Assembly: GCA_903813345.2 (NCBI GenBank)
Contig: CAIIXF020000008.1
Coordinates: 30,008,005 to 30,072,004, forward strand
From: Owenia fusiformis
Taxonomy: Eukaryota; Annelida; Polychaeta; Sabellida; Oweniidae
Length of the DNA stretch: 64,000 nt
Direction: 5' to 3'
Each line of letters opens with the position of its first letter. Position 1 is the first letter of the stretch. The notes under the pieces were generated by a model. That model ran no database searches and was not told the origin of the DNA. It saw only the letters and a list, made by a program, of their open reading frames with translations. The translations under genes and the position numbers were made by a program. Positions 11,801 to 26,800 of this stretch are shown piece by piece.

Positions 11801-14800
11801 TTACTGTATATTGCAAATTGATTTCAGTAAATCAGAAAAATATGAATTTTTTAAATCATCAACCTGAATGGGTTTTAAAATATGTACAAATTGGTTGAGT
11901 TGGTTTGACAAACCTTAGGATATATTTACTATGTCAACATTTTTTAAATGTGTTCCTATACTTATTTTAAAGGCCGGTTTTAAAGTTGCTAGCAACTCTC
12001 ATTAAAATATCAGGTTACATCCACACTTTAACATGGCACAGCTAGTCAGGATTAGTATGTTTAATTAACAACATTGCTAAATACTTGATTTTGATTGGCT
12101 AATCTTGAGGACTGTTAAATTTGAAAAATGTTATCAGTGTTTTTAAATGTCCTATCACAATCCAACAAAATGATGAAGTTGAAATCCAACTGCAGAATAT
12201 GAACTTAAAAACATTGAAAGACATACATAACAAAATTGGAAGCAATACATCTTCTCAATCAATATGAAATATGAGAAAATTGACCAGCTTTGTGAAAATA
12301 TCAAAAATACAGTTATTTTGGCTGTTCCATTTGTCTACCTCCTATTTATACCCCATGTCCCTCTTTAAGAAAATGATTATTTATAATTGTTATATTTTTC
12401 ATTTTTAAATTGTATTCTACTAAAAATGCAATCTTATCCCTGACCAGCTGAGGAAGACAAAATCAAATGCGGAAAACAAGGCATTAAGAAATGTAACTAT
12501 AGCAGAGACATCTATTTAAACACAGTCACATAAAATTCACCATTTCACAAAAAGCATGATTATAACACATTTCACAGTGCCATCTTCATAAATCCTACAT
12601 GATTCAGGGCTCTCGCTACGCTTTAAGAGTGTGGCGGGGCGCCACACTCTAATTGAGTGCCGCCACAACCTATCCAAAATAGAAGGTAGTAACCACAGTC
12701 TAAACTGTAGTAACCACAGCCTAAATTGTTGAAAATTCACGCTAATATCGTGTAAAATCACGATTTATAAACAAATTTCTTTTACCTGACAGCCATATTT
12801 GTATTGAATGTGAGGTACCGCTTCTGCGCCAAAATAATTGCGCAAGGAGCTTCAGAGTCACTTTTCAGACGGCAGATCACGGCCCAAGGCCAAGATCAAA
12901 AAAATTGAAAAAAATTCAACCTATCTCTTCTATAAAACTAATGGTAAATTCTACTCAAAACGTAATCAGAATAAAAGAACATGAACTAACCTACCTTAGA
13001 GAAGACAAATCTTAAGTGAAATTGACAGATAATCATCAGTATTTGAGAAATACTGAGTGAATTATACTTGCCGGTAAACAGGAAGTCAAAAAGTATGGCC
13101 TGCCAATCCAGCAGGTTATAATTCAGGAAGTAAACAGGAAGTCAAAAAGTATGGCCTGCCAATCCAGCAGGTTATAATTCAGAATCAGAAAGTTTGCAGT
13201 GATTCAATAGAAGAATGTATAATGTATATTTCTTATATTGTACACAAATTATGCATGAAAGAACTTTTGCAAGTGAATATAGTTACAAAATTTTTTTAAT
13301 AGCTTAGGCTCGCTCCGCTCGCGCGTTCGCTTTACTCACGCTTCGAATCGTGTATTCGCAGTAACAAGCACCACACCCTAATTTTTTTCTGGTGAGAGCC
13401 CTGTGATTGAAAACTGAAAATATTTAGCAGCTTAAAACCATTTTGTAAGTTTCTAGAAATATTTTGTAGGTTATACCAAAATGCATGATTCACATAATGC
13501 TTTGCTCATATATTTGCTCATTTGACCTTGAATTTCATTTCAGTCTATCATCGTTTCACTTTTAGTTTCCTTTGTTTCTTAAAATTTATTTTGACATTTA
13601 GAAATATGCTGTCTGGCGCTACTGGCATTACAGGCTAGCATTCACTCTCTGCAAACTTTTTCATAGATCAATTTTATTGTGATTGTTACACCATTTTTGT
13701 GTCCAGTCTTTAATAACGCAGATGCGAGTAGGTAGTTACCAGATTCACCACCAGGTGGCTCGTTCGGGTCAGATAGCATGGCGGGTATAGGAGAAAGTTC
13801 CCTTAAACTTAAATCACATCTGTTTTAATGATTCAATTTTCATATAACCCTTATGTATCTAATAGTTATGCAAACTGAAATATGTCCAGTAAAAGAAAAT
13901 GTTATCTATCCAATACAAGAAAAGATGTTTCACTTTTTGTGATTTTGTATTATGGGGTCTATGGGGAATCAACCCGAACAAGAAATCACATTTTCAAAAA
14001 AAATTAAATTTTCAAAGTTGATAAACAATTTTCGAAACCATATTTCCACCCTATGCAGACAGAGCCTGTGGGAAATATTGGGTGCGGAGCAAATGAGCGG
14101 AGGGTGCGGAGCTAACGGTCATTTTTGAATTTAAATTTGGGATATTTCTGAAACTAAGCCGTTTTGGGACTTCAAATATACCAAGATATNNNNNNNNNNN
14201 NNNNNNNNNNNNTTGTATTGATATTTGGTGTCAAATACACATATCTTGGTATATTTGAAGTCCCAAAACGGCTTAGTTTCAGAAATATCCCAAATTTAAA
14301 TTCAAAAATGACCGTTAGCTCCGCACCCTCCGCTCATTTGCTCCGCACCCAATATTTCCCACAGGCTCTGTCTGCATAGGGTGATTTCTAGATGTACTTT
14401 TACATGCAGATTTCAAATATGACATCACTTTGACTGAATTTTGAATATTTAATGACGTAAATCAAGATTATTTCTACTCTCACCTAGTCTATTGTCAGCG
14501 AGCCAGTATTCATCTATAATAACAAGTACATGTACATAGTCTATGTAATTCTTTTTTAACCACTTGGAATGACTTGCAGCTGATAGGATTTTGCTACAAT
14601 GTCCAGCCGATATTTTGCAATAGTCATGAATAGTCATTAGGGACTAGAGATGCAGGACATATTTTACACATGTTTTTATGTCACCCACTTTTTGTGGACT
14701 GCAGTTTGTGTTTGCCATGGTGGTGGTTGGCATCTGTAACAAATGGTTTTTAACAAATGGCAGGTGGTGTATTTTGTATATTAATGCTATGTTATGAACT

Positions 14801-17800
14801 CTGTTAACACCTAGCAAGAAATTGTAAGGAGACACACAAAATGATTCAATACTTTTCTCTTTAGGCTCAGAGACTAGAGCAAGAAATCAGCAAGTTACAA
14901 AGGTCAAGGTCAACACCCGAAAGGTCAACTGAACTGCCAGCATTGAAGGTAGGTCATTGTTTACCAGAGAGTTTTCAAATGGGTCATGTTTTTATTTATA
15001 AATCAGGATGAAAAAGAGAGAAATTAGCAAGGAATACAATCAACAGGCATGTTGTCAAATCTCAAAATTGTAAAGAAATGTAAGAAAATCTGTCAGGTCA
15101 TTCAAATTTTAGAGAGAAAAATCGAAATTGATATGATCAGTTTGAAATATTTCTAGGTCATAAACTTTATTTGTTGTGCTTTAATGGCATGTAGTATATT
15201 TTGTGGTTCCCCCATGTTTATTTCCCCCATGCATTTTTGTTTAATTGTAAAACGATAAAACTGTCAGAGTCGATTTTTCCTTTTTCCGAGATAATTTAAT
15301 TACCCATGAATTTTCATCTTGTATTCTGAACACTTCAAAAACTGATTTAAATTATTTAGCTACAAATTCCAAAATTATGTCTATGTTGCAAAATATATAA
15401 AAATACAAATAACAGCTGTTACCATGGATATAGAAGATAATAAAACAAATCATATTCTCTTATTAACAATAACCAAAGAAATGAACATTTTATTTATAGG
15501 ACGGTTAAAAATGTCCTTTTCTCACACTCACGGTAGATAATCATTTTTCCGTAAAATTAATCGCAATCTTTAAATTAATGCAAGAATTCATAAAATACCA
15601 TTTAGGTCGGTTAATTGTTTTATCACTCCATTGTGCCTCTCTTGTACAAACATAATAAATAAACACTTAATTTTGATACCCTTACTCATTAAACTGAACT
15701 AAAATATATGGCCCCGTACAAAATATTTCCATAAAAGTTTTTGATTTAATTTATAAGTCAATATTTTTGTCAATGTTAGGGATGTTATAAACATGTTTTA
15801 GCTAAAAAGAGTGGAATCAGCAAGGAATTGTGCAAACAAGGTTGTTTTCATCGTAATCCTTCTCGGAATGCAAGAGAACAGGGCACTACCTATCCATTCA
15901 AATTTTAGAGAAAAATCGCAAAATATAGATACAGCTATTTTCTTATTCAGTTAGGTGAATATTAAGAATTCTCCACCATTGTCATCATCATTTGTTAAAA
16001 ATGATTCATTAATAATTCACTGTTTGAAAATAATTCAAGCAATTTTTGTTTTCTTATTTGTTCTTGTTAGAGAAATTTTGTGGTAATTAATTTTTCTCAA
16101 GGGTTACTAAAATTTCAAGTCAAAAGACTCAGGATCAGAGCAACTGGTATAGGAATATAATCTGTATGTTATTTTAGCAGGTATATTGTATAAAATTGAA
16201 ATTATATCCATTTGTCATCCAAAATATAGTATTGTAAGGTGCTGCCACCTTTAGAATTCGCCAAAAACTAAAATCACATAAACTATTTTCTTTCATTCTC
16301 TACCACTCTACTGATTGGTATTTCATCAATGAAACATGCATTAAATGCACCTGTCTAATTCAGTAACCTTTCTGAAATATTTTTATTTTGGAAAACAAAC
16401 TGAATGCTATGGGGACATTCTGGTTTACTAGTCCTTTTTCATTTACTGGAAAAGTCAAAAGAAAGTACGTATTGGAATTCATAAGAGTCTTTAGTATGAT
16501 CTCAGGAGTCTGTATGATGAGCTTTATATTCAATTACAACAAAAGTTACATGTATTGCAACTCAAAAGTTTAGTTTGATAGAAATAAGATTTTTTAACTT
16601 ACATGTCTATATGTCTATTACTAAATAAAGACACAATTAATTATAAGAGTGGCACTGTTAAAATTGTGTATATCTAAATAAATAGATTAATAAATGAATG
16701 AATAGATAAATAAATAGTTGACATTTTCAACAATTTAGCGAAAATATATTCATACATGATTTACCACAGACTGTTGTTTGGTTAATTATGGGGGAGGTTG
16801 GGTGTTTGCACATTTCTATTTTGCCAAACTATTTTCTATAACTAAATGATATCAACAATCATTTTTACCTTAATTGTACTAAAGGTCCTGAAGTAGTAGT
16901 ACCAGATACACAGAGATTAAGGAGTTCCAGGTGAATTCCGCTATCTTGGTATTATCTAATAATTGTTGATAATCTATCTAGAAATGAACCCAACAAGTGT
17001 GCCTTATCAGCTCTTGCTAAACATATATCTGAGAAATTAAACAAAGAAGGAGAAATTTGCATGGAAAATTATGAATTGGGATTAAAATTGTAGTTAATGT
17101 TAATGAGGACATTGCGATTTAAATCAATTTTTTGAACTTTGATTTTTGTCATTTCTTTGTATGAATTGACGGGGAGAATATAATTTCAGTGTCCATCTGG
17201 TAATGGGGTTTCCACTCCTTTCTCTCAAAATTTGAAAAAGTGTCTGATTTTTTAGCATTTCTATATTTTTCAGAGTGTTAACGTTATGTCTGTTTACTTT
17301 ATTCCTTGCAGATTCCACTCTTTTTCACTCTATTTTGCATTTCAAAATACAACAATCATATCATATTCCACCTGGGTGGACTTTGTATTAAAGTAGCACA
17401 ATATCCTAGATGGCCTCCCCTGGAAAAAAGTATCAAGGTATCATGTTTGAAATGGAAAATAAAGGAAAAAATAGTGGATTCAGCAAGGAATAAAGTAAAC
17501 AGACATGTAGTTAACACTCTAAATTGTATAGAATTGCAAGAAAATCAGGCAGTTCATTCAAGTTTTAGAGAGAAATAGTAAGATAAAGACATGACAGGAA
17601 AGAATTCTTGGGGAGACTTTATCAAGTTATAAGAGATTTATGAATCCTGTTCTGATAATATTAAATGAAAAATGTCACCACATACTTCGATTGAAATTGC
17701 ATAAAATTTTCCTCAGCAAATTTTGAGGTTGCATTTTTTTGGTGTTGATTTTGATGAGAATTTTCAGAACAAGTGATCTGAATACTACTGTATTTAAAAA

Positions 17801-20800
17801 ATGGAAATATTTGAATTGTTTTAGATACAAGGTTAATGTTTCTTCTTAATATTATGAACAGAATAATAATATAATAGAATAATATTATTGTGACAGAATA
17901 CAACAATAATACAGTTTTTGGATAATTTGATTGGGGTGATAAAGGATTGTATCTCCTACTTTGTTGTAAAATATTATTTCTTAATAAGACTAAGCTATTT
18001 CCTTTAAAATAACTTTGTTTACGACAAAAGTTTGATTTTTATGAAATCTATATGTTTACCCTTAATTTCCTTATTGTGATTGGTGTTTAATATCGATGAC
18101 ATCAAAAACTTTCCCACATTTTTTGTAAAAATAATTCTCTACCAAAAACAAAGGAAATGGTCGTAAAACTAAATTTATTAAGAATGTCAAATGTCGTCTG
18201 GATTAACAAAGGTATTATAATGAGTGCCAAAAAGTTTTGGGAGAGCAGACATTTCAGCACTCTTAGATAAAATCGCAAACTGATCTCATTTTGAAATGCA
18301 AAATTGAGTAAAAAGAGTGGAATAAGCAAGGAATAAACCAAACAGGTGTGTAGTTAATATTCTAAATTGTAAAGAAATGCAAGAAAATTAGGTAGTTTAT
18401 TCAAATTTTAGAGAGAAACCGTGTGAAATATGTATTAGCAGACGGACGTTTGGATTGCGGTTATACCTGATAAAAACAAGGGATAATGGCTCTCTATATT
18501 GCCTAGTGCTTGGAGAAAGCTACTTCAAAAATGCAAATTAGAAAGTTTATACCACTTACGGTGACTCCAAACTTCCTAAAATGTACTTAGATATTTTGAT
18601 TTATCTTAGCGCGTACTGATTTATCATAAATTGAGTAATGTCAGTTTCGAAGGCCATGTGACATTGATAAGAATATAGTCACCCTATCTGAAAAACATCA
18701 TCTTAGTTACACCTATTTTTACTGCTTTTCTTACACAAATTTGAATAAAAAGTCAAATAATTTTACATTGCTATATAATTCAGAATGTTGGTTCATTGTC
18801 TACTTGAATTGTTCTTTTAGAATATCTCTGATTTTTTCTGTAATCCAAGACGAGAATCATGACCCACGGTAAATTTTTATTTTGGGTTATCAATGCATTG
18901 TTAAGTAGTGTTCTTGAGGCCCCCAGCTTAATCTGTCTAAATGATTTAGAATATTAAAAGTACTGACACTAATTCAAATGATAGTTTGCGAGTTCAACAC
19001 TTCTGTGTTTGGTCTAGTTTGGATTTAATTTTGTTAACACACAGTTTCGTTTATTAAAATTATATGTTTGACATTCACTCCATCAAACTAGAAAGCCATC
19101 CACAAACATACTTGTACCCCAAAAAATCAACCCCAAACAAATTAAATGATTTTTCAATGCATGTTTGTCATTCCTATCCAATAATGCCCTTTGTTTGAGA
19201 AACTAAATTCACAGTATTTTCATTACCTTGAAATTACATTTATTGTTCAATGATTTTGCTTGTGTTTTCAACATTTTACCCATTATTGTCAGAGATCCTA
19301 TTCAAATCCTAGACAATGTGAGAATATATTGTGTTGATGTATTACTGATAATGTATATATCAACTAATGTTTTCATTATTTATTTAAAATGTTACAAATG
19401 ACCTATTATCACATGTTTTATTGTCTAGAAGCAAAGCTGATTTGACACTCTTTAAGTACGAAAAATAGTACAAATAATGCTTTTAGATATCGGTCTTTTA
19501 CAAGTTATATATCAGTGTTACTAGAGTACAACAGCAAATGAAAAATAATGCCTATTAAAAAATACAATTTAGAAAAATTTGATAGACCGAACAGTGATCT
19601 CCCCATCGTTGTTTCTCAAAAAGGTTAGATTAAGTATCAGTACCAGGGGACATTCTAAACTGGTCAACATATATCATACATAATGCCATCCTTTTGACAT
19701 AGTGCAAACACATTTTCAACTCGTTGGCATGTAACTTTTGAATTTTCAAAAGCTAAGTACCAAGTTGCTATGGGAGACTAATGCTTCACTCTAATTCACT
19801 CTTTGCCATACAGATGACATCATCGCACGCATGTGTTGAAAACTCTGATCTCTTATAATAAAGAGGCCCAAATTGACATGATACCACACTTCCTACAAAC
19901 ATGTTTTCTCCACTTCAATCAATGATGGGATGGTTTTTTTTCTTCGAGTTTCGTTGAAATATATTATTAAAAATATAATTGGCAACTACATGTACTTCCT
20001 AAGTGTCCCTCTTACACCTGTGCTTAAATTGGGTTATAAAGTCTAGGTATTGGCAGACTCTCCTTTGACGTATCAAAATGTTTGTAATTTTTCCAAGAAT
20101 TGCACTTTAATAAGATTTCTAAAACTATTAAGAAACATTGAAAATAGTTTATGTAAATATTTGAAACACTTCCTTATTAGAGAGACTGTTGAACTAAGTC
20201 CTGCTAAGTCTGCATGAACAAACAAATTCAAATATATTTTATCAGAGTTCAATTATATACATACACTTACATTGGCAATAAACTCAATTGTTCGTTAAAT
20301 ATATCATATTTACAAAGTTGTTATACAAATTTCGAACATCTTACTGTGTTGATTTTGTAGTAAATGCTTACAATTTGTTGATTTTAGAGTAAAATTTGTT
20401 TGTTCAGATGGGTCAGTTTTGTAGATTATATGAAAATAAACGGTTATTAAGTAAACTTATGCAAATATTTTTGACAAATATTACCTCTTCACGTAATCTA
20501 TAAAAAGTCATCGAGTTTGAATCACTAGAACTTTTTGACATACAAGAGATAAAAAGGCGGAATTCCTGTTTGAAGGTGTGAGCTTAAAACGTCATTGATT
20601 AATTGACATATTTGATGAATCGACGAGTTACGCCCAAGAAAATAATCCACTGGTCACACTTTTTGCATGGTTTTGCTCTAAAATTTGAATAAACTGTGTC
20701 ATTTTCTTGTATTTTTATACAATTTAGAGTGTTAACTACATGTCTGTTTACTTTATCCATTGTTAATTCAACTCTTTTTCACTCTTATTTACGTTTTGAA

Positions 20801-23800
20801 CATGGACACCATTATATTTTTCTTAAGAGATATCTTGAGTTAAGATGTACCGTCAAAAACTATTCTAGATAACAAAATTATTATTTTATGTCATTTTTAA
20901 CAAACCTCTCAATGGCCTAAGTGCCATCTACATGTATGTCTATGTGGTTATGTAGTTCATGATAGACCTAACATATGTAGGTGTTAGTGGGTGACATATT
21001 TGAAAACTCTGACATTTTACTCCATTATCTGTCTTGACCCCCATGGTGACCTCTTCTATGTTATGAAGACTTTGGGTAGTTATGTAGTTCATGATAGACC
21101 TAACATATGTAGGTGTTAGTGGGTGACATATTTGAAAACTCTGACATTTTACTCCATCATCTGTCTTGACCCCCATGGTGACCTCTTCTATGTTATGAAG
21201 ACTTTGGGTAGTTATGTAGTTCATGATAGACCTAACATATGTAGGTGTTAGTGGGTGACATATTTGAAAACTCTGACATTTTACTCCATCATCTGTCTTG
21301 ACCCCCATGGTGACCTCTTCTATGTTATGAAGACTTTGGGTAGTTATGTAGTTCATGATAGACCTAACATATGTATGTATTTAATATTGTCATGACTCAA
21401 TTTAGTAGGTGACATATTTGAAAACTCTGACATCTTACTCCATCATGTGTCTTGACCCCATTGTGACCTCTTCTATATTATTAGGACTCTGGGTGGGTAA
21501 ATCTCAACTTCCATGTTATATGACTCAATGAACCTCAAATATGTCTCAATACGCCTGTAATGTGTCTCATCATATCAGCAATATGTCTCAACATACCTGT
21601 AATGTTGCAAATGTCTAGCTTTTCAAATCAAAAAGAAAGCCTTGTGTACAGTTTGTACAGTATTCGTGGCATTATGCGGGGTAATGTATGTGGGTACAGG
21701 TTAGTTAGAAAGTATACATAGATAATACATGTATTTGCAGTAAAATCTGTCTGATCAGAACACCATTGGGACTTCAAAAGTGTTCTGATTAGCAGGTGTT
21801 CACATTTCAAGGTTTTTACATTTCATTACTGAGAGCGGTGACACATTGTTACAGTCTCCAACCTTTTTGTTGTGGATGGTGTTCGGCAGTCAGCTTTTGG
21901 TGTTTGGGGTTCACCATCTCAGAACTTCCAATAACTGGTGGTGAATTTGTGTCACGTCAGTGCCTTGTTTTCAGAATTTGTGAGTCAGGGGAAGATAACA
22001 AATTTGAGACCAAGAAAAAAAGATTGAGTGTTTTTCACTGTAGAGGCTGGTGTCAGGATGTACAGGTTTCAATGTATTAGGAAATTGGGGCTGTTGTAGT
22101 TGTGAATTTCTTCTCTAAGTCTTTTTACTGTAACTTACACAGGGACAACAATCAGTTTATTGGAAATGCATCCCCTGAAAAATGTCCCCATTTAAAAAAA
22201 ATGTTTAGGTTGTCGATCATCTCTCTTCCTTTGGATTCATGTCATTTTAATTCCCCTTTTCCATTATTTGATTTTGCTTTTTGAATGTTCTGGTAAAATG
22301 CTACAGGCTCCATGCCTTCAAGGTGTATATTTTAATCATATATTTTGTAAAATGAGAATATTGTATATTTTTTATTTTTCACAGTTATATTATTAATTTG
22401 TCTTATTAAAATCTATAGAATGCAAAGTAACAATACAACAATACAATCAAAACATTTCTAAATTCATGACAGGACCTATTTATTTCTGCAAAACAGGTTT
22501 AAGAATGTCATATGATTATTAAAACCATTGAAAATAGCATTTTAATAATTAGATTCTTTTTATAGATAACAGGGACATTAATTTTCAAATCATATTGAAC
22601 AGTAGTCACTTGTGTCTTGGTTTTATAGAGAAAAATTGAAATCCTGCAGTTCATGGAAACTTTAGAGAGAATGACAAGAAATTAGCATGAAAACATATTC
22701 ATTTTTTCTCTTTAGAGCTCCATGACATTTTAAATAAAATAATATCTTTCATGTCACCAACAGAAGTGATGATTGTTATAGTCTACAACTTTTTGCAGAC
22801 TTTTTTGTGTTCAGTGTTTGGTGATTGGTGGTTGGTATCTGTAACAAATGGCAGGTGGTGTCATTTTGCATGTTATTGCCTTGTTTATCGTTAAAAATAT
22901 ATACAGCTCATTTCTACTAATTTTATACTCTAATTTAATATTATACGTGAGGGGAATATATTTCATAATGTATTCCCTTTTCATTCCTCTCTTTTTCCCA
23001 TGTTTTATCCAGTCATAGATGGCATATACAGTTATTAAGTTAACCCAATGACTTTAGATATTTAAGCTAACCTGTTCAAAACCTAACATTGCAATTATCA
23101 CATTTTCTTGAATTGAGAGGATTTAGCGAGAAATTGTTTTTGCAGAAATATGAATTAGGCTCTGAAATATATAAAATGATGGACAATCTAAATACTTTGA
23201 TTATATTTTTATAGATAAATGAGAAATATCTTGATTTTTTTTAAAAAATGTTTTACTGATCATTATCAGTTATCTAGGATCATACCACTGAACAAACATA
23301 CAATTTATTGTTTCATTAATTATGCGGATTCCCTAGTCTTCCCCCGAAGTAAATAGCTTGACAGTCATATTTTAAAATGCAAAATAGAGTGGAAAAGAGT
23401 GGAATCAGTAAGGAATAAACCAATCAGGCATGTATACAAAACTCTAAATTGTATAGAAATGCAAGAAAATTAAATACTTCTTTCAAATTTTTGAGAGAAA
23501 TTAGTGAAATTAGCGTGAGCAGACGGATTTTGATTAAAGGTTTAATGTCCCTGTTGAACACTGATGTTTTAATATTCATAGGCATACATTGCATGTTGTT
23601 AATACATCATTGATTAAATTTCTGATGATATATGAAATTGAGATTTTTTAGAAAATGCATACAGGTGTCTATATAGATCGATAATGATACCATAAATCAA
23701 ACCCTATAAATCATGCAAATAATTCTCAACAATATACCACCATAATGATACATACATGTAATTTTTTGTATTTGAAAAAATAAAAGTTTTATATAAATCG

Positions 23801-26800
23801 TTGTAAAAATACATAGTTAAATATGGGAGTTTAATTCATTGTAATGTTTCTTTTTATTAATATTTTGTCTCAGAATGATTGATTATACACACAAAATAAA
23901 CAATAATAACAATTTAAAATATAAAATAAATAATAAACACTTTCTGTTACTAATTTGATTTTCTCCATCTATCATTCTATTGTCAAGTTACGATGATTGA
24001 TCAATTTTCCAATTTTGATTTTCATTATCTCATAACCAGGCGAATGTCTCTTTTAGAAGTCATGCCTTTTCCATGCTTTGTCTTTCTAGAATTCCATGCT
24101 TTATCTGCCTAATTTAAATAATTTTCCGGATTTTCTTGCATTTCTGTGACATATTCTGAGCAATATTTTATCTTTATACTTTATTCCTTGCTAATTTCTC
24201 TTTTTCTTTTATACTTTTCATTTCTTACAATAGCCGCAACCATATATTTATTATTGTGGTGTAATCCGATGAAAAATTGCATCAAACTAAAAAGGTCAAA
24301 TATGTATATCAGATAACATTTTCAGGAATATGATAATTATGATAAACTTTTTATAACAATTATTTATTTTTTGAAAATGGGCAAAGTCACTTGTGCTGTA
24401 TTGTGTATATTGAAAAATTCTATGTGTCTCCCCCAGAAGTCTTATTGGTAATAATCATCTGCCAATAACATATCAAACATTGTTGCATTGTGTTTTATTA
24501 TTTCATAAAAAAGTGATACATCAAAAGTGTCAGGTTGATTTAAAACTTGGTTATATTGAGTAATAAATATATCTTAATTTATATAGATTCAGGTTTTGGG
24601 TATGCTTGCATGGTGTCTCGTTCAAAATTATTTTTTCATATTTTTCCATCCAGGAAAATATGGATTGACCGTAGAAATTTGCGTTGATCATTAGGGGGGT
24701 TTGATTTGTATATGGCTTCTATTGATTCCATTGATAAAATTCAGTAGGATGTCATCCATCAAGTGATATATTGTGTCATTTTATGTTGGACCCACGAGCA
24801 GACGGCCATGTTGGTCGCGACTATTTTACGCTATTTCTCAACAAAATTTGAATGAACCACCTGATTTTCTTACATTTCTATAGCATTTTGAGTCTTGATT
24901 ACATACTCGTAAATTTTATTCCTTGCTAATTCCACTCTTATATGCTTTATTCTGTATTTGAAAAATGACTTTCGTGTCATTTTCCATCAAGGGGTCTCCA
25001 TCGACTATCGTGAATCAGTGAAACATATCAGTGTTGATTCAGTCACGCTTCAGAGCCCATCTGTAGCTGTATGTTAAGCCCAGTGAGCCGTGCAATTTGT
25101 TAAACCATCCGTGAATTGACTTCAAATCAAAATGTTATTAGCTACCGATTGTTTAACTTGTCTTGTTTATTGCTGTGGGCAGACGGAAGAAATTTGTCAA
25201 ATTTGAAGCCAGACGCATCTTACTTTTATGAGAAAGGCTTTTTTCAAAGGGAAGGGGCTTGTGTTTAAGAGGAAATGCTCCAATTGATGGAAAAGGCTTG
25301 CTTTAGAGGAAGATGGCATGTCTTAGAAAGTGAAGATTTGCTTCTTAAGGGAGAAACCTTGATATATACAGTGCCATCTAAATCCCATTGAATTTCACTT
25401 ACAATTTTGCATTCTACATCTGTATTTTCATGTCATCACCAGAAGTTGTGACATATTGGCATAGTCTCCATCTTTTTTTGTGGATGGTATTCAGTGGTTT
25501 GCATTCGGTAGTTGGCATCTATAACAAATGGAAGGTGGTAACATTTTGTATGGCAATGCCTTGTTCTTTATTCTGTTCATTTTCGCCATTGTGTCCCAAG
25601 TACAATATCTCAAGGATATGATTATCGAAAATTATCAGGATAATCTGAATCGCCAATTTGACTCCTTCATTTGGCAACCCGAAACACAAGTGTGAGAAAA
25701 TGAATATAGTTCTAACTCACTATAATTCAATAAAACAATTAAAAAAATTAAAAGTATAATTCCAGCTTGATTGATACCATCGAAGGACTGATTTATCAGA
25801 CTTTCTGTTATAGAGCAACGAAGCATATCCAGCCTTTTCATTTACTTGTTATTAAAATCTGTTATTAAATAAATTTCATGACTTTTCCCGAGTTTAAAAT
25901 ATCGTCTGCTCATTTTTGTTTCACAAATTTCTCTCTAAAATTTGAATAAGCAGTCTCAGTTTTAGTGATTTTTGGACAATTTAGTTTATGTACTCCATAC
26001 CTGTGTAGTTTATTTTCCATAGTTCCTCTCTTTTTTACCATATTTTGCGTTTCAACGATGAACATCATGAATTTCTAGCAGTAAGTTCAGTAATGATAAA
26101 TGAGGAACCAATCGGCTAAATCCCATATTTTATTGCATGCTTCATGACTTTGTACACCAGTGAGTTTCCGGTCCAAATAATTTAACTCATCCAAAAGTTC
26201 ACGGAAACTCCATTTTCTCCGTAGAATTTGAATAAAGTATTTGAAATTTTTGTATTTTTATACAATTTAGAGTTTATATCCCATGCCTGTTAGCTTTATT
26301 CCTCATTTATTTCTATTTTTTTCATTATATTTTGTGAGGAAAATATGAGCCGATTCATTTATACATTCAACTGGTTGGTGTTACACATAGCTTCATTCTT
26401 TAAGCTTTGTGTCCTATTTCATGCTTTTCTCTTTGGTATTTCAATGAACTCAATGATTGTCTTACATTTCTATACAATTTAGAGTGTCATAACTACATGT
26501 CTGTTTACTTTATTCCTTGCTGATTTCATTCTTTCCCCTCCTATTTTCAATTTAAAATATGTCCTGATATATCTTCACAAGGTATCTTTAATACAGATAA
26601 AGACATTTCCATCTAGATTTAATGGACACTCTATCTTATATTCTGTAAATGCCCAAGATCACTCACAAAACATAATAATTATTTCTATAAATTTTTGGGT
26701 TTGTGTGTCATGAGTACAATATTTTCTGAAATTTTATTTAATATTTTTTTTAGGATGATTAATCTGATTCTTGTTTTAATTGTCACATTTCTTCTTCCTT

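Larger units (their letters stand above)
13941..14495 (-). repeat. Dispersed repeat interrupted by a foldback insertion
   Basis: Apart from the insertion at 14047-14383, this matches the reverse complement of 48371-48592 across long blocks (for example GGTTGATTCCCCATAGACCC and AAATCTGCATGTAAAAGTAC in inverted form). The two copies differ at scattered positions. Confidence 0.85.
11206..14864 (+). other. Intron of 3.7 kb with pogo-like, hAT-like and foldback insertions
   Basis: Contains in order: a complete pogo-like MITE (11278-11806), a possible cassette exon (12448-12492), a hAT-like element (12605-13403), and a repeat (about 13941-14495) split by a perfect foldback (14047-14383) around the N gap. 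A family B element (14676-14792) follows. Confidence 0.7.

Noticed and set aside
20940-21356. 138-residue minus-strand open frame
   Set aside because: It is three repeats of a 44-residue peptide created by the 132-bp tandem array. No start context, homology or splice structure supports a gene.
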